A stretch of DNA of 7,273 bases from Sporosarcina sp. (GTDB taxonomy: Bacteria; Bacillota; Bacilli; Bacillales_A; Planococcaceae). The notes below the pieces were generated by a model. The model was given only the letters and a program-made list of their open reading frames with translations. It was not told the origin of the DNA and did no database searches. The stretch is from NCBI GenBank assembly GCA_029263945.1, contig JARIDM010000181.1, positions 1 through 7,273 on the forward strand, in the 5' to 3' direction. The translations under genes were made by a program, and so were the position numbers. Of this stretch, positions 1-6,451 are shown in pieces (position 1 is the first letter of the stretch; every line of letters starts with the position of its first letter).

Positions 1-1309
1 CGATAGAGAACTCTGTAATCTTTCCAATGTGAACGTCGTTTACCTTTACAGCCAAAGCTTCTTCTTTTAAGCGGTAACCTTTACAGGATGGACAAGGACG
101 TTGTGTCATATACTTTTCCATTTGATCACGGACGTAGTCAGACGACGTCTCGTGGAATCTACGGGCAACATTTGACAGAACACCTTCGAAGTTAATATCA
201 CTATCCCTTGTTCCGCCGAATTCATTGGTAAATCGGAAACGAATTTTTTCATTCTTCGTCCCATATAAGATTTTATCAAGTTGGTCTTCTGTAAGTTCAC
301 TTACAGGAACATCCATTGCAATCCCCAAATGATTTGCGACTGTCTTAAGCAGCTCAGGATAATATTGCGAACTCGTCGGTTCCCACGGAGCTATCGCATG
401 TTCCAAAAGGGTTAACGTATCATCTGGAATCACCAATTCTGGACTCACTTCAAGTTTTGTGCCAAGGCCATCGCATTCTCCACAAGCACCAAATGGACTG
501 TTAAAAGAAAACATTCGCGGTTCTAGCTCACCGATTGAAAATCCGCAGATTGGGCACGCATGATGTTCACTAAACAGAATTTCTTCCCCGTCCATGACAT
601 CGATTAGAACGGTCCCTTCTGCCAATCTGAGCGCAGATTCTAACGAGTCACTTAAGCGACCTGCAATATTTTCTTTCATAACGATTCTGTCTATAACGAC
701 TTCGATCGTATGTTTTTTATTTTTATTTAAATCGATGTTGTCATCCAAGTCGATAATTTCACCATTAATGCGGACACGTACATAGCCTTCTTTTCGAATA
801 TCTTCGAACAGCTTCGCATGCGTCCCTTTTCGACCTTTAATGATTGGTGCAAGTACTTGAATTCGCGTTCTGTCGGGAAGTTCCATGAGACGGTCAACCA
901 TTTGTTCGATGGTTTGTGATGAAATTTCAATCCCATGAGTGGGACAAATCGGCTTGCCTACCCGTGCATATAAGAGCCGCAAGTAGTCATAGACTTCAGT
1001 AACTGTGCCGACAGTAGAGCGCGGGTTGCGACTTGTTGTTTTTTGATCTATTGAAATTGCTGGAGATAACCCTTCAATTACATCAACATCTGGTTTATCC
1101 ATTTGACCCAGAAACTGTCGTGCATAAGAAGACAACGATTCAACATAGCGTCTTTGTCCTTCCGCATAAATGGTATCAAAAGCAAGCGAAGACTTACCAG
1201 ATCCCGATAATCCCGTTACAACAACAAGCTGATCACGCGGAATATTAATATCTATATTTTGAAGGTTATGGGCTCTCGCTCCTTGTATAACAATTTCCTT
1301 ATTTCTCAT
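1..1309 (-). CDS. uvrA: UvrABC excinuclease subunit A (UvrA), N-terminal 436 codons, cut by the window edge
   Basis: UvrA is the DNA-damage-sensing ATPase of nucleotide excision repair; as a dimer it scans DNA and loads UvrB at lesions. Reading from the ATG at 1309 gives an uninterrupted frame to the left edge with no stop. The start reads MRNKEIVIQGARAHNL, followed by the first Walker A, GLSGSGKSS (residues 33-41). A Cys4 zinc module is visible at C252-x2-C255-x20-C276-x2-C279, and a further C406-x2-C409 pair (CPSCKGYRL) probably begins a second zinc module. The ABC signature and the second ATPase half lie outside the window; the family is usually about 950 residues. The start is 7 bases after the uvrB stop, and an AAAGG ribosome site lies in the last uvrB codons, so the two genes are one operon and probably translationally coupled. 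No frameshift is seen. Confidence 0.97.
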   Translation of the reverse strand, partial: MRNKEIVIQGARAHNLQNIDINIPRDQLVVVTGLSGSGKSSLAFDTIYAEGQRRYVESLSSYARQFLGQMDKPDVDVIEGLSPAISIDQKTTSRNPRSTVGTVTEVYDYLRLLYARVGKPICPTHGIEISSQTIEQMVDRLMELPDRTRIQVLAPIIKGRKGTHAKLFEDIRKEGYVRVRINGEIIDLDDNIDLNKNKKHTIEVVIDRIVMKENIAGRLSDSLESALRLAEGTVLIDVMDGEEILFSEHHACPICGFSIGELEPRMFSFNSPFGACGECDGLGTKLEVSPELVIPDDTLTLLEHAIAPWEPTSSQYYPELLKTVANHLGIAMDVPVSELTEDQLDKILYGTKNEKIRFRFTNEFGGTRDSDINFEGVLSNVARRFHETSSDYVRDQMEKYMTQRPCPSCKGYRLKEEALAVKVNDVHIGKITEFSI

Positions 1310-1316
1310 CTGCTCT

Positions 1317-3296
1317 CTACCTTTCTGCTTTCAATTCCAATATCGCATCTCGTAGTTCAGCTGCAAGTTCAAACTGCAAATCTTTTGCAGCATCTTTCAT
1401 TTCTCGTTCTAAGACGTTCAATATAGATTCTTTTTCTTTCTTCGTTAACTTCTTGCCTTTTGTTACTTTTTCGAGATACGTCTGCGTTTCTTCCGCTACT
1501 TCTGTTGCGCGGATAAGTGCGTGGACATCTTTTTTAATCGTCGTTGGTGTAATCCCATGTTCCACATTATAAGCATGCTGAATTTCACGTCGACGTTCCG
1601 TTTCACTGATGGCTCTCGTCATCGAATCTGTCATACGATCCGCGTACATAATGACTTGTCCATTGGAATTACGTGCAGCACGGCCAATGGTTTGAATGAG
1701 GGCACGATCAGAACGGAGAAATCCTTCTTTATCAGCATCAAGAATCGTTACTAAAGATACCTCTGGAATATCTATACCCTCTCTCAGTAAATTAATGCCT
1801 ACCAGCACATCATACGTACCAAGTCTTAACTCGCGAATAATTTCAATGCGTTCTAGTGTTTTGATCTCTGAATGCAGGTATTGTACTTTAATTCCTATTT
1901 CTTTTAAATAATCCGTTAACTCTTCTGACATTTTCTTTGTCAGTGTCGTAATTAAAACACGTTCATTTTTCTTGGTACGTTCTTTAATTTCATAAATGAG
2001 GTCATCGATTTGTCCCTCAATTGGACGAACTTCTATTAATGGGTCTAATAATCCCGTCGGCCTAATAATTTGCTCAATCATTTCAGGTGTATGTTCAATT
2101 TCATACGGCCCTGGCGTTGCGGATACATAGATTGCCTCTTTAATACGCGCCTCAAACTCCTCGAATCTAAGCGGCCGATTGTCAAGTGCCGATGGGAGTC
2201 TAAAACCGTGTTCCACCAATATACTTTTCCTTGCTTGGTCACCGTTATACATCCCGCGTACTTGTGGTAAGGTCACATGACTTTCGTCAACAATTAGCAG
2301 AAAATCATCAGGGAAATAGTCAATTAGTGTATAAGGGGAAGCCCCTTCTGGCCTCAGCGTCATATGTCGAGAATAATTTTCTATCCCTGAACAGAAGCCC
2401 ATTTCACGCATCATTTCAAGATCATAACGCGTTCGCTGTTCAAGTCTTTGCGCTTCTAATAATTTATTTTCATTGTTTAGAACAACTAAGCGTTCTTCTA
2501 ACTCTTTTTCAATATTTTCAATTGCTTGTGTCATCTTCTCTTCGCCTGTGACGAAGTGGGAAGCTGGGAAAATTGCAACATGATCTCGCTCATTAAGAAT
2601 TTCACCCGTTAAGGCGTCCACTTCTCTAATGCGGTCAATTTCATCCCCGAAAAACTCAATGCGAATACATCTTTCATCTCTTGAGGCGGGGAATAATTCC
2701 ACAACATCCCCACGTACGCGAAAGGTACCTCGTGTGAATTTAATATCATTACGACTATATTGAATCGACACAAACTTTCGAAGTAATTCATCACGGGCAA
2801 TTTCCATCCCTTTACGAATAGACACAACCATATCCCTGTATTCTTTTGGCGAACCCAACCCATAAATACAGGACACGGAAGCTACGATTAGCACATCATT
2901 TCGTTCAAATAAAGCCGAAGTAGCTGAGTGACGTAATTTATCTATTTCATCATTTATGCTTGAATCTTTTTCAATATAGGTATCAGTGTGTGCGACATAG
3001 GCTTCAGGTTGAAAATAGTCATAGTAGCTCACAAAGTATTCTACTGCGTTATCAGGAAAAAACTCCTTGAATTCACTATATAACTGACCTGCGAGCGTTT
3101 TATTATGTGCCATCACAAGGGTAGGCTTATTAATTTCTTTTACGACGTTTGATACCGTAAATGTTTTTCCAGTTCCTGTTGCACCGAGTAACGTCTGATG
3201 ACGATCGCCTCTTTCTATTCCTTCTAACAACTTTTTAATGGCTTGTGGCTGGTCGCCCGCGGGAATATAAGGTGCTTGTAAATTAAATTTCTTCAT
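1317..3296 (-). CDS. uvrB: UvrABC excinuclease subunit B (UvrB)
   Basis: UvrB is the DNA-loading helicase-like subunit that verifies damage handed over by UvrA and recruits the UvrC nuclease. The 659 residues match the family length. Visible motifs are Walker A GATGTGKT (38-45); the damage-probing beta-hairpin region rich in aromatics (YFVSYYDYFQPEAY); motif II DESH (337-340); motif VI QTIGRAARN (535-543); and a C-terminal UVR domain (about 623-658) that contacts UvrC. I chose the ATG at 3296, not the in-frame ATG at 3323, because a strong GGGAGGAG lies 6 bases before it, and MKKFNLQAPYIPAGDQP aligns with the usual UvrB N-terminus. The longer form would add nine residues encoded across that ribosome site. 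uvrA follows after 7 bases. A perfect -10 box and a degenerate SOS operator lie upstream. Confidence 0.98.
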   Translation of the reverse strand: MKKFNLQAPYIPAGDQPQAIKKLLEGIERGDRHQTLLGATGTGKTFTVSNVVKEINKPTLVMAHNKTLAGQLYSEFKEFFPDNAVEYFVSYYDYFQPEAYVAHTDTYIEKDSSINDEIDKLRHSATSALFERNDVLIVASVSCIYGLGSPKEYRDMVVSIRKGMEIARDELLRKFVSIQYSRNDIKFTRGTFRVRGDVVELFPASRDERCIRIEFFGDEIDRIREVDALTGEILNERDHVAIFPASHFVTGEEKMTQAIENIEKELEERLVVLNNENKLLEAQRLEQRTRYDLEMMREMGFCSGIENYSRHMTLRPEGASPYTLIDYFPDDFLLIVDESHVTLPQVRGMYNGDQARKSILVEHGFRLPSALDNRPLRFEEFEARIKEAIYVSATPGPYEIEHTPEMIEQIIRPTGLLDPLIEVRPIEGQIDDLIYEIKERTKKNERVLITTLTKKMSEELTDYLKEIGIKVQYLHSEIKTLERIEIIRELRLGTYDVLVGINLLREGIDIPEVSLVTILDADKEGFLRSDRALIQTIGRAARNSNGQVIMYADRMTDSMTRAISETERRREIQHAYNVEHGITPTTIKKDVHALIRATEVAEETQTYLEKVTKGKKLTKKEKESILNVLEREMKDAAKDLQFELAAELRDAILELKAER

Positions 3297-3302
3297 CGTC
3301 TT

Positions 3303-3310
3303 CTCCTCCC
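3303..3310 (-). promoter_or_regulatory. Shine-Dalgarno of uvrB (GGGAGGAG), decides the start
   Basis: On the minus strand GGGAGGAG is followed by 6 bases and then the ATG at 3296. The upstream in-frame ATG at 3323 has no comparable site, and translation from there would read through this one. Confidence 0.85.
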
Positions 3311-3321
3311 AATGATCGCTC

Positions 3322-3350
3322 ATTATATTTTATCACACTCTCTTTTTAGA
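3322..3350 (-). promoter_or_regulatory. Probable sigma-A promoter of uvrBA
   Basis: A perfect TATAAT -10 box lies at 3327-3322 (minus strand), giving a predicted start near 3315 and a short leader of about 20 bases that holds the ribosome site. The -35 at a 17-base spacing (TCTAAA, 3350-3345) is poor. A second TAAAAT overlaps the -10, and a TTGCTC lies at 3359-3354, so the exact -35 is uncertain. Confidence 0.5.
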
Positions 3351-3363
3351 TACGAGCAATAAG

Positions 3364-3377
3364 AGAACGTATGTTTT
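3364..3377. promoter_or_regulatory. Candidate LexA/DinR (SOS) operator upstream of uvrBA
   Basis: The plus strand reads aGAACgtatGTTTt. The known Bacillus DinR box is CGAAC-N4-GTTCG. The inner GAAC-N4-GTTC matches at 7 of 8 positions, while both outer bases are off. It lies about 40 bases upstream of the best -10 and overlaps no coding sequence. uvrBA is a classic SOS operon in Bacillus, which raises the prior for this otherwise degenerate match. Confidence 0.5.
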
Positions 3378-3445
3378 TCATTTACCTAAAGTCTGCCTTA
3401 ATAATAACAATGCAAGATTTTTGTGTGTTCCGAATCTTTCGTATT

Positions 3446-3478
3446 AAAAAACGCTGCTTCAATAATGAGCAGCGTTTT
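3446..3478 (-). terminator. Intrinsic terminator of the IDEAL-domain gene
   Basis: An 11-base-pair perfect stem (arms 3448-3458 and 3468-3478, core ACGCTGCT/AGCAGCGT) with a 9-base loop is followed on the minus strand by six T residues (3451-3446, partly in the stem). It begins 4 bases after the stop codon at 3483 and separates this gene from uvrBA. A weaker T run on the plus side could give limited bidirectional activity. Confidence 0.85.
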
Positions 3479-3482
3479 CTAT

Positions 3483-3719
3483 TTAATTTACTTCATTAAA
3501 TTTTATGAGTTTCGTCGAGTAAACTAAAAAGCGTTCCTCATCTAATTCATCTAATGCAGTATCAATTAGTTCTAGCAGCCTTGCTATGTTTTGCTTCCGA
3601 TGAATACATTTTAAAAATAGATCCATGTAAATTTCATTTAAAAGTCTTTCAGCTTGTACGGAGGAAGTATTCCTTCCTACCGCTTTCATAAATTCGGCAT
3701 ATGAATATTCTTTCTCCAT
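3483..3719 (-). CDS. Small IDEAL-domain protein, function unknown
   Basis: The product is a 78-residue acidic, helical, soluble protein with no signal peptide or membrane segment. Residues about 20-74 fit the IDEAL domain, a short helical module found alone or at the C-terminus of UPF0302 (YpiB-like) proteins in Bacillales. Visible are the A-E-R-L-L-N-E-I helix (23-30), the namesake motif as IDTAL (52-56), and the D-x-x-x-F segment (60-64). The ATG at 3719 follows AGGGGTGA by 5 bases. An in-frame GTG 9 bases earlier lies inside that ribosome site, and an upstream ATG in the same frame would span the promoter, so both were rejected. The gene has its own promoter (3747-3776) and terminator, making it monocistronic between ecsAB and uvrBA. 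The biochemical role is not known to me; a protein-interaction or regulatory role is only a guess. Confidence 0.85.
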   Translation of the reverse strand: MEKEYSYAEFMKAVGRNTSSVQAERLLNEIYMDLFLKCIHRKQNIARLLELIDTALDELDEERFLVYSTKLIKFNEVN

Positions 3720-3746
3720 CTCGCTCACCCCTGATGCCTTTTTATA

Positions 3747-3776
3747 AGTATAGCGAATGTAGCACGCGAATTGCAA
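3747..3776 (-). promoter_or_regulatory. Sigma-A-type promoter of the IDEAL-domain gene
   Basis: On the minus strand, TTGCAA (3776-3771; 4 of 6 to TTGACA), an 18-base spacer and TATACT (3752-3747; 5 of 6 to TATAAT). The predicted start is near 3740, about 20 bases before the ATG. It lies between the ecsAB terminator and the gene, as expected for an independent unit. Confidence 0.65.
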
Positions 3777-3811
3777 GTTTATTCCGAACATTCGATGCGT
3801 AATTTACAAAG

Positions 3812-3847
3812 AAAAAACCGTTCTATTTTACACGCATAGAACGGTTT
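3812..3847 (-). terminator. Intrinsic terminator of the ecsAB operon
   Basis: A perfect 11-base-pair stem (arms 3815-3825 and 3837-3847, core CCGTTCTA/TAGAACGG) with an 11-base loop is followed on the minus strand by six T residues (3817-3812, overlapping the stem). It lies 12 bases after the ecsB stop and leaves no room for an ecsC-like gene in this transcript. Confidence 0.85.
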
Positions 3848-3859
3848 AAGTATTGAATG

Positions 3860-5062
3860 CTATTTATTCTCCTTTATCAAGCGGATCGTTAACTCTGATA
3901 CAACGATCATAACGAAGAAGAGTATAAGCGGTGTACTGGATAATCCAAATAGAAAAAATGCCGAGATAATGACAAGCAACGCTTGAATCCACTGCACTGT
4001 TCGAACCGTTTTCCGAATCGCATTAGGTCGCGTATTTCCCTTAACTGGAAAGAGCATATCCATCCTAAACTCGTCACCCGCACGAAGGGCATAGACGAGT
4101 TGAATAGAAGATGCGAATGTAAGTGCTCCGACAAATAACACAACAACGATTGGGAACGAGATAAATAATGCGCCAAGCATAGAAATAGCTGTTAACCTCA
4201 ACCACAACCAAAAAATATCGTCCGTTCGAATAAATGTACGACGAACTAAAAACGCCTGAGATTCAGCTTGTCCAAATTTCGGTGACCCCATTAAAAATCC
4301 AAGCCAAGCCCTTCTACTAATTGACCCTTTCAAATGTGGGACATCTGTAAAGTAATTCGCAAAACGATAAAAACGCATCATTCGATTTTGCTCTAATGCA
4401 ATAAAATGGTCATATGGAAAAGGCTTTTTGTCTTTCGCATTTCTCCAATAATTTGCGTAAATTCCCAGCATAATTGCAATGCCAAAAACAAGATAAAAGT
4501 ACGCAGTAAACCAAAGGTAAATAAAGAGAGATGCCAATACAAATCGAAATAAACGATCTCTCCAAATGTGCGCTCCACTTAACGCATGACGAACAAAATA
4601 CTCAACTTCAACATACAGCCATTTAATCGCGAAGATAAATAGGGCCAACCATATAAAAGCCACTTTAGATCCTATATCAGTTGCTGAAAGGAGCGGTAAA
4701 GCGATAATAAAAAAGATATATGGCAATGGAAGTTGTGAAAAAACAGACCACCCTAGCGCTTTGCTTAAATAACCTTTTAACTTTGTTTCCAATGGTAACA
4801 AATAGACCGCATCAGCTGGCTTTAATAGCGTAATGGGTGGAGAATAAGTCAGCGCCGCAGCAATGAATACCGACACAATCAATAGCGACGGAAAGTTTGT
4901 TGGGATGTCTTTTAACCATTCGCTATACGCATAACCTGCCGCCCCGATTGCAAATACAAGCACGATTGCCAAATGACCAGTAAATACATACTTCATGTAT
5001 TTCTGAAATTCGGTCATATAGTTGAAGAACCGCGCTCCCCAAAGCTCACGCAAATTTTTCAT
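3860..5062 (-). CDS. ecsB: ABC transporter permease EcsB
   Basis: This is the membrane subunit of the EcsAB ABC transporter. In Bacillus, ecs mutants have defects in exoprotein secretion, competence and sporulation and impaired RasP protease function; in other Firmicutes, EcsAB has been linked to export of peptides. The 400 residues are close to the family length. Hydrophobic segments are visible near residues 28-46, 58-77, 110-128, 133-152, 172-200, 285-322 (probably two) and 355-395 (probably two), separated by basic loops, giving about eight or more membrane helices. I chose the ATG at 5062 because GAGGA lies 8 bases upstream. The in-frame ATG at 5068 is only 2 bases from that site. The start overlaps the end of ecsA by 17 bases, so the pair is co-transcribed and likely translationally coupled. 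A terminator follows, and no ecsC is present. Confidence 0.93.
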   Translation of the reverse strand: MKNLRELWGARFFNYMTEFQKYMKYVFTGHLAIVLVFAIGAAGYAYSEWLKDIPTNFPSLLIVSVFIAAALTYSPPITLLKPADAVYLLPLETKLKGYLSKALGWSVFSQLPLPYIFFIIALPLLSATDIGSKVAFIWLALFIFAIKWLYVEVEYFVRHALSGAHIWRDRLFRFVLASLFIYLWFTAYFYLVFGIAIMLGIYANYWRNAKDKKPFPYDHFIALEQNRMMRFYRFANYFTDVPHLKGSISRRAWLGFLMGSPKFGQAESQAFLVRRTFIRTDDIFWLWLRLTAISMLGALFISFPIVVVLFVGALTFASSIQLVYALRAGDEFRMDMLFPVKGNTRPNAIRKTVRTVQWIQALLVIISAFFLFGLSSTPLILFFVMIVVSELTIRLIKENK

Positions 5063-5795
5063 TAGCATTGTCCTCGGTCATTGCAATATATAAATCATCC
5101 AGGGAAGCATTTGGTCGGTTGAAGGCTGCTCTAAGCTCATCCATCGTTCCTTGTGCGCGTAACTTACCTTCATGGAGCAATATGATTCGATCACAATACT
5201 TTTCAGCTGTTGATAAAATATGCGTAGACATTAAAATCGATGCGCCTGCATTTTTTCGTTCCGTCATCTGTTCCAATAACGATTTTATCCCAATCGGATC
5301 AAGCCCCACAAAAGGTTCATCAATAATGTAAAGTGCTGGATTCACTAGAAACGCACACATGATCATGACTTTTTGTCGCATACCTTTTGAGAAATGAGCA
5401 GGAAACCAACGCAACCTCTTTTCCATCATAAATTCTTTTAGTAAGGCTGCAGAACGTGCTTCAAAAACATCCTGATCAAGTCCGTAAGCCATGGCTGTTA
5501 ATTCAAGATGCTCCCGCAACGTTAATTCTTCATACAAAATTGGGGTTTCAGGAATATAGGAAAAAGATTGTCTATACTTTTCAGGATCTTCATCAAACGT
5601 CACACCATTTACTCGTATTTCACCACTATGTGCATTCATTAACCCGATAATATGTTTGATGGTTGTACTTTTTCCAGCACCATTTAAACCGATTAAGCCA
5701 ACCAATTCATTTTTTTTAATTTCAAATGATAATTCGTGCAACACGGGTTTTCGCGAATAGCCACCCGTTACTTCTTTCAATTCAACAATTGGCAT
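5046..5795 (-). CDS. ecsA: ABC transporter ATP-binding protein EcsA
   Basis: This is the cytoplasmic ATPase that powers EcsB. The 249-residue product is full length for EcsA. Motifs in order: A-loop Y13; Walker A GLNGAGKST (36-44); the Q-loop region YIPETPILYEELT (80-92) with Glu at position 83; the ABC signature FSKGM (135-139), a variant of LSGGQ; Walker B LYIIDEPF (155-162) with catalytic E160; D-loop GLD (164-166); and H-loop H192. The WFPAHFSKGM and MIMCAFL stretches are specific to EcsA. I chose the ATG at 5795: GGAGG lies 6 bases upstream of it but directly abuts the earlier in-frame ATG at 5801. The gene overlaps ecsB and diverges from hit across 119 bases. I found no convincing promoter for it in that gap. 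Confidence 0.96.
   Translation of the reverse strand: MPIVELKEVTGGYSRKPVLHELSFEIKKNELVGLIGLNGAGKSTTIKHIIGLMNAHSGEIRVNGVTFDEDPEKYRQSFSYIPETPILYEELTLREHLELTAMAYGLDQDVFEARSAALLKEFMMEKRLRWFPAHFSKGMRQKVMIMCAFLVNPALYIIDEPFVGLDPIGIKSLLEQMTERKNAGASILMSTHILSTAEKYCDRIILLHEGKLRAQGTMDELRAAFNRPNASLDDLYIAMTEDNANEKFA
5071..5075 (-). promoter_or_regulatory. Shine-Dalgarno of ecsB, inside ecsA; decides the start
   Basis: GAGGA on the minus strand lies 8 bases before the ATG at 5062 and only 2 bases before the ATG at 5068. The spacing favours the shorter EcsB. Confidence 0.7.
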
Positions 5796-5801
5796 GTCCA
5801 T

Positions 5802-5806
5802 CCTCC
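5802..5806 (-). promoter_or_regulatory. Shine-Dalgarno of ecsA; decides the start
   Basis: GGAGG on the minus strand is followed immediately by one ATG (5801) and, 6 bases after the motif, by a second in-frame ATG (5795). Only the second has workable spacing. Confidence 0.8.
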
Positions 5807-5877
5807 ATTCTTCTTTTTATAATAACAAATCTAAAACAACTATGCTGTATCTTGCACATATCCTTATGTCTAAAATA

Positions 5878-5886
5878 TGCTACAAT
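5878..5886 (+). promoter_or_regulatory. Extended -10 promoter of hit
   Basis: TGcTACAAT (5878-5886) matches the extended -10 TGnTATAAT with one mismatch. There is no good -35 at 17-18 bases, which is usual for extended -10 promoters; a TTGCAC at 5852-5857 is too far upstream (23 bases). The predicted start is near 5893, about 22 bases before the hit ATG. Confidence 0.5.
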
Positions 5887-5899
5887 AAGCTAAATCATG

Positions 5900-5907
5900 A
5901 AAGGAAG
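5900..5907 (+). promoter_or_regulatory. Shine-Dalgarno of hit; decides the start
   Basis: AAAGGAAG is followed by 7 bases and the ATG at 5915. The in-frame ATG at 5897 lies directly before this site and would translate across it, so it was rejected. Confidence 0.75.
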
Positions 5908-5914
5908 TGTCAAC

Positions 5915-6340
5915 ATGACAAGTTGTATTTTTTGTCAAATCATTGAAGGTGCAGTACCGAGCGCAAAAATTTATGAAGATGAACATGTGTATGCCTTTAT
6001 GGATATCATGCCTGTAACAAAAGGACATGTACTTCTTATACCAAAAAAGCATGTTGAGAATATTTATGATTTCACTGAAGAAGATGCTGCACAATTCTTT
6101 GCTGCCGCACCTAAAATTGCAAATGTACTAAAAGAACACTTCAGACCTGCTGGGATGAATTTATTGCAAAACAACGGCGGCTTTGCTGGGCAAAGTGTAT
6201 TCCATTTTCACTTACACTTTATCCCACGGTATGATCAAACAGATGGCTTTCAACCTGGATGGAAAACAAAACAAGAGGCGTTTACACCAGATGTCATTGC
6301 AAAACTGGCAGATGTCATTCGAGAAAAACTAGAAAACTAA
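5915..6340 (+). CDS. hit: HIT-family nucleotide-binding protein Hit (HINT-type)
   Basis: This is a histidine-triad protein. The family are small dimeric nucleotide hydrolases or transferases, and HINT members cleave phosphoramidates of AMP. The 141-residue frame carries the triad H97-x-H99-x-H101 within VFHFHLHFIP, with H99 the expected nucleophile. An N-terminal C4-x2-C7 pair (SCIFCQIIEG) is typical of zinc-binding members. The conserved DIMPVTKGHVLLIPKKH segment (30-46) forms part of the nucleotide pocket. The length is close to the family norm. It diverges from ecsA, as in Bacillus subtilis, and trpP follows 111 bases later in the same direction. No hairpin terminator follows hit, so some read-through into trpP is possible. 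Its physiological substrate in Bacillales is not established. Confidence 0.96.
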   Translation: MTSCIFCQIIEGAVPSAKIYEDEHVYAFMDIMPVTKGHVLLIPKKHVENIYDFTEEDAAQFFAAAPKIANVLKEHFRPAGMNLLQNNGGFAGQSVFHFHLHFIPRYDQTDGFQPGWKTKQEAFTPDVIAKLADVIREKLEN

Positions 6341-6350
6341 GCTTGCATTA

Positions 6351-6381
6351 TTGATGAAAAAGAGGTAGTATTTTGTATAAG
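6351..6381 (+). promoter_or_regulatory. Weak candidate promoter for trpP
   Basis: TTGATG (6351-6356; 4 of 6) and TATAAG (6376-6381; 5 of 6) are separated by 19 bases, which is longer than ideal. An alternative is TTGCAT (6343-6348), a 17-base spacer and TAGTAT (6366-6371). With the first choice transcription would begin near 6388, at the base of the leader hairpin. Confidence 0.35.
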
Positions 6382-6418
6382 TTTTTCGCTATCGATCATG
6401 AGGATACGATAGGAAAAA
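6382..6418 (+). other. Imperfect leader hairpin upstream of trpP
   Basis: TTTTTC (6382-6387) pairs with GAAAAA (6413-6418), CTATCG (6389-6394) with CGATAG (6407-6412), and ATC (6395-6397) with GAT (6403-6405). Single bulges are G6388 and A6406, and the loop is ATGAG (6398-6402). That makes about 15 pairs. No T run follows on either strand, so it does not look like a terminator. Its place between the likely promoter and the TRAP-type repeats suggests a leader structure, but this is inference. Confidence 0.5.
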
Positions 6419-6426
6419 ATAAAATG

Positions 6427-6449
6427 TAGAAGAGCTGAGGAGAGATGAG
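6427..6449 (+). promoter_or_regulatory. TRAP (MtrB) RNA-binding site overlapping the trpP ribosome site
   Basis: Five consecutive (G/U)AG triplets at an exact 5-base period: TAG 6427, GAG 6432, GAG 6437, GAG 6442, GAG 6447, each separated by two bases (aa, ct, ga, at). Further triplets lie at GAG 6400 and TAG 6410 upstream and TAG 6468 inside the gene. The run covers the purine-rich Shine-Dalgarno (GAGGAGA) and ends 2 bases before the ATG at 6452. TRAP is known to bind tandem (G/U)AG repeats with 2-3 base spacers and, in Bacillus subtilis, represses trpP (yhaG) translation by this arrangement. Tryptophan-bound TRAP would be expected to block ribosome access here. Confidence 0.82.
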
Positions 6450-6451
6450 TT

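Noticed and set aside
80..83. Protein-like zinc or metal motifs read from frames antisense to uvrA
   Set aside because: The Cys pairs belong to the uvrA minus-strand frame (C406, C409); nothing independent remains on the plus strand.
1033..1248. Plus-strand open frame opposite uvrA
   Set aside because: It lies wholly antisense to well-conserved UvrA coding sequence, has no ribosome site and resembles no family. The other frames opposite or out of phase with uvrA, uvrB, ecsA, ecsB, hit and trpP were dropped for the same reason.
3783..3792. CGAACATTCG palindrome-like string as a second SOS box
   Set aside because: The two half sites are too close (not separated by four bases as in CGAAC-N4-GTTCG), and it lies between the IDEAL promoter and the ecsAB terminator with no SOS gene that needs it.
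5046..5795. Glu in place of the Q-loop Gln of EcsA (E83)
   Set aside because: It looks unusual, but EcsA of Bacillus subtilis has the same YIPETP segment, and many related ABC ATPases have Glu near this place, so it is a family trait and not a defect.
5802..5914. Promoter for ecsA in the divergent gap
   Set aside because: TAGACA (5872-5867, minus strand) is a good -35, but the hexamer 17 bases on (TACAGC) is poor, and the AT-rich TATTAT/TATAAA near 5819-5824 has no -35. I could not support a specific site.
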